A stretch of 36,955 bases of DNA, taken from NCBI GenBank assembly GCA_902586025.1, contig CACIFV010000009.1, positions 1 to 36,955 on the forward strand, read 5' to 3'. A program made the translations under genes and the position numbers. The notes below the pieces were generated by a model. It was not told the origin of the DNA, made no database searches, and worked only from the letters and a program-made list of their open reading frames with translations. Source of the stretch: an uncultured Pelagibacteraceae bacterium. Its GTDB lineage: Bacteria > Pseudomonadota > Alphaproteobacteria > Pelagibacterales > Pelagibacteraceae. Shown here piece after piece: positions 35,075-36,955 of the stretch (position 1 is the stretch's first letter; each line of letters begins with the position of its first letter).

Positions 35075-35110
35075 AGAGGGCGCATGAAATACTGTGCCCT
35101 CTTTTTTTTT
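35075..35110 (+). terminator. Strong intrinsic terminator after the amt transcript
   Basis: AGAGGGCGC (35075-35083) pairs with GTGCCCTCT (35094-35102; one G-T wobble) around a 10-base loop, followed by nine T to 35110. It is the GC-richest hairpin in the window and lies 8 bases past the stop of the small gene at 34845. Confidence 0.93.
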
Positions 35111-35111
35111 A

Positions 35112-35276
35112 ATGCAAAATTCTGAAGAAAATAATCAAAATGAAAATAAAACTCCTAGCAAAATGGCACGTCTTGCATGGCCAAAAGCAAAGTATGGAGT
35201 AATTATAGCGATATTAATTATTATTGGTGTAAATTTAATTTATTACAAAGATTTCTTTTTATCATTTTTTAAATAA
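35112..35276 (+). CDS. Possible small membrane protein just after the terminator
   Basis: An ORF of 54 codons from ATG at 35112 (an in-frame GTG at 35094 lies inside the terminator stem and is unlikely to be the start). It has a polar, Asn/Glu/Lys-rich first half and one hydrophobic segment near the C-terminus (VIIAILIIIGVNLIYY). No Shine-Dalgarno is possible because the T-run of the terminator is directly upstream; a later ATG at 35163 also lacks one. It ends 17 bases before gmaS. It may be a real small protein read from a promoter in or before the terminator, or a chance ORF. Confidence 0.45.
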   Translation: MQNSEENNQNENKTPSKMARLAWPKAKYGVIIAILIIIGVNLIYYKDFFLSFFK

Positions 35277-35293
35277 TTGTGTTACGTTATTAG

Positions 35294-36619
35294 ATGGCAA
35301 AAAATTTATTTAAAATTTCAAAACAAAAAAAAATTAAATATTTTTTGATAAGTTTTGTAGATTTATTTGGTGTCTTAAGATCAAAATTGGTTCCTGCTCA
35401 TGCAATAAAAGATATGCAAGTAAATGGTGCTGGATTTGCTGGATTTGCAGCTTGGCTGGATATGACACCAGCTGATTCTGATATGTTTGCAATACCTGAT
35501 CCTGACAGTTTAATTCAACTACCATGGAATAAAGAAGTTGGTTGGTTGGCTTCGGATTTATGGATGAATGGTAAACCAGTCGATGCTTCACCAAGAGTGA
35601 TGTTAAAAAAACAAATAAAAAAATTATCTGAATTGGGTTATAGCATGAAGTCAGGTGTGGAGTGTGAGTATTTTTTGATTTCTCCTGATGGGAACACAAT
35701 TGCAGATAATAGAGATACTCAATCTAAACCTTGTTATGACCAATCTTCCTTAATGAGAAGATATGAGCTTATAAAAGAAATATGTGATTGTATGATTGAA
35801 ATGGGATGGGGTCCTTATCAAAATGACCACGAAGATGCTAATGGGCAATTTGAAATGAATTGGGATTATTCAGATTGTCTAAAAACTGCTGATAGACACA
35901 CTTTTTTTAAATTTATGGTTAAAACTATTGCAGAAAAACATGATTTAAGAGCAACATTTATGCCAAAACCTTTTGAAAATTTAACTGGTAACGGATGTCA
36001 TGCACATATTTCTTTATGGAAAGGAAAGAAAAATATCTTTCTTGATAAACATGATAAGCTTGGGCTAAGCAAGACAGCTTATAACTTTTTAGGAGGCATC
36101 ATGAAGCATGCTTCATCCTTATCTACTTTTTTCAATCCAACAATAAATAGTTACAGACGAATAAATGCTGCACCAACAAAATCTGGTGCCACATGGTCTC
36201 CGAGCAGTATATCATATACAGGAAATAACCGTACACATATGATAAGGGTTCCTGATCCGGGAAGATTTGAATTAAGACTTATGGATGGATCCGCAAATCC
36301 TTATTTACTTCAAGCTAGTGTATTAGCTGCAGGAATAGAGGGATTAAGTAAAAGAATTAATCCTGGCAAACCTCTTTTTTGCAATATGTATGATGATTAT
36401 AAAAAATATCCAAACCTTTCTAAATTACCAAATGAACTAAAAGATTCTCTTGATAAAATTGAAAATAATAAAGAAATGAATAAAGCATTTGGAAAAGAAG
36501 TAATTAAAAGTTACGTCAAGTTAAGGACTTCGGAATTAAAAGATTTTAATGATAACGAAAAATTTGATAAGTCCAAACCAATTACAAAATGGGAAAGACA
36601 GAATACTCTAGACTGTTAA
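35294..36619 (+). CDS. gmaS: Gamma-glutamylmethylamide synthetase / type III glutamine synthetase (GMAS/GlnT)
   Basis: A 441-residue GS-fold enzyme whose length and motifs match GMAS/GlnT proteins of methylamine-using alphaproteobacteria: KYFLISFVDLFGVLRSKLVP (15-34), GAGFAGFAAWLDMTPADSDMF (45-65), KSGVECEYFLI (119-129), QNDHEDANGQFEMNW (176-190) and TGNGCHAHISLWKG (231-244). Glu123/Glu125, Glu180/Glu187 and the His residues are the expected metal and substrate ligands. Reaction: glutamate + methylamine (or ammonia) + ATP to gamma-glutamylmethylamide (or glutamine). Products would feed the mgsABC-type synthase upstream. It is separated from the amt transcript by a terminator and followed one base later by a lyase-like gene. 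Whether methylamine or ammonia is the main substrate is not decided by sequence. Confidence 0.88.
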   Translation: MAKNLFKISKQKKIKYFLISFVDLFGVLRSKLVPAHAIKDMQVNGAGFAGFAAWLDMTPADSDMFAIPDPDSLIQLPWNKEVGWLASDLWMNGKPVDASPRVMLKKQIKKLSELGYSMKSGVECEYFLISPDGNTIADNRDTQSKPCYDQSSLMRRYELIKEICDCMIEMGWGPYQNDHEDANGQFEMNWDYSDCLKTADRHTFFKFMVKTIAEKHDLRATFMPKPFENLTGNGCHAHISLWKGKKNIFLDKHDKLGLSKTAYNFLGGIMKHASSLSTFFNPTINSYRRINAAPTKSGATWSPSSISYTGNNRTHMIRVPDPGRFELRLMDGSANPYLLQASVLAAGIEGLSKRINPGKPLFCNMYDDYKKYPNLSKLPNELKDSLDKIENNKEMNKAFGKEVIKSYVKLRTSELKDFNDNEKFDKSKPITKWERQNTLDC

Positions 36620-36620
36620 A

Positions 36621-36955
36621 GTGAAAACCTTTGATAGCACTAGAAAATGGAAATATACAAAATTTTTATCGAATAAAAATTATAGTTTTAATCGAAACTA
36701 TATTTTAAATATTATTTCGTCAAAAATAATCACTGATGCTTTTAATTCTATATCTAAGTGGAAAAACTATAAAAAAACACCATTATTAAAATTAGAGAAA
36801 CTAAACAGAAATTTAAAACTTAATAATATTTTTTACAAAGATGAGTCGAAAAGATTCCATTTAAAATCATTTAAAGCTTTAGGTGGAGCATATGCTGTAG
36901 AAAAAATATCTAAAAAGAAAAAAAATATAATAATATCATCTGCAACAGCTGGAAA
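36621..36955 (+). CDS. PLP-dependent diaminopropionate ammonia-lyase-like protein, 3' end cut by window edge
   Basis: The frame opens at GTG 36621, one base after the gmaS stop, and runs off the window (111 codons seen). KTPLLKLEKLNRNLKL (52-67), FYKDESKRFHLKSFKALGG (71-89) and IISSATAG (104-111) match fold-type II PLP enzymes, most like diaminopropionate ammonia-lyase (DpaL/YgeX), whose corresponding segment is a KDESKRF...FKxLGG block. Lys85 in SFKALGG is the expected Schiff-base lysine. Threonine synthase or threonine dehydratase relatives are less likely from this motif. Such enzymes release ammonia from amino acids, which fits the nitrogen-assimilation context. The catalytic C-terminal part is unseen. 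Confidence 0.75.
   Translation, partial: MKTFDSTRKWKYTKFLSNKNYSFNRNYILNIISSKIITDAFNSISKWKNYKKTPLLKLEKLNRNLKLNNIFYKDESKRFHLKSFKALGGAYAVEKISKKKKNIIISSATAG

Noticed and set aside
1..36955. CRISPR array, tRNA, rRNA, insertion sequence, phage or toxin-antitoxin genes
   Set aside because: No regularly spaced repeats, cloverleaf-like GC-rich stretches, transposase or phage motifs were seen on either strand.

Overview
This window is AT-rich (roughly 30% GC by eye), tightly packed (no gap between genes exceeds about 140 bases) and dominated by methylated-amine, osmolyte and one-carbon genes. That content, together with short intergenic spacers, many 1-13 base gene overlaps and very Lys/Asn/Ile-rich proteins, points to a marine alphaproteobacterium of the SAR11 clade (Pelagibacterales). 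This assignment is by gene content and composition only; no rRNA marker is present.

Layout. (1) 1-3151: a partial SRAP/YedK abasic-site protein (minus), then a GNAT acetyltransferase, an unrecognised protein and a BT1-type (folate/pteridine-like) transporter (plus). (2) 3155-8252 (minus): a complete heterotetrameric sarcosine oxidase operon soxBDAG. Divergent from it is fhs (8374-10053), formate-tetrahydrofolate ligase. (3) 10050-19847 (minus): class I glutamine amidotransferase, iron alcohol dehydrogenase, a GH13 sugar phosphorylase, a complete carbohydrate ABC transporter (two permeases, binding protein, ATPase) and a GpsA-like glycerol-3-phosphate dehydrogenase. (4) 19847-23915 (minus): a glycine-betaine-type ABC transporter proX-proV-proW with a tandem-duplicated permease. 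(5) 24057-26746 (plus): a 779-residue DUF1989-GcvT fusion protein translationally coupled to a small winged-helix protein. (6) 26836-36955 (plus): a lone SoxB-like FAD oxidoreductase, a glutamine-synthetase-like enzyme, the three N-methylglutamate synthase-type subunits, a small unknown, an ammonium transporter, two small membrane proteins, a gamma-glutamylmethylamide-synthetase-type enzyme, and the start of a diaminopropionate ammonia-lyase-like gene.

How it fits together. The betaine transporter would import quaternary amines; sarcosine oxidase passes the methyl carbon of sarcosine to tetrahydrofolate; Fhs interconverts formyl-THF and formate with ATP; the GcvT part of the fusion protein is also a THF-dependent C1-transfer fold. 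The right-hand block looks like the indirect (N-methylglutamate) route for methylamine, but its dehydrogenase step has no complete mgdABCD set next to it. The sugar block looks like import and phosphorolysis of a small glucoside, plausibly a marine compatible solute such as glucosylglycerate or glucosylglycerol.

Regulation visible in sequence: a good sigma-70 promoter with an inverted repeat at the start site before proX, a comparable arrangement before the ammonium transporter, intrinsic terminators directly behind both ABC binding-protein genes (giving binding protein in excess of permease), a strong terminator after the small gene at 34845, and palindromes in two divergent regions. No tRNA, rRNA, CRISPR array, insertion sequence or phage gene was seen.
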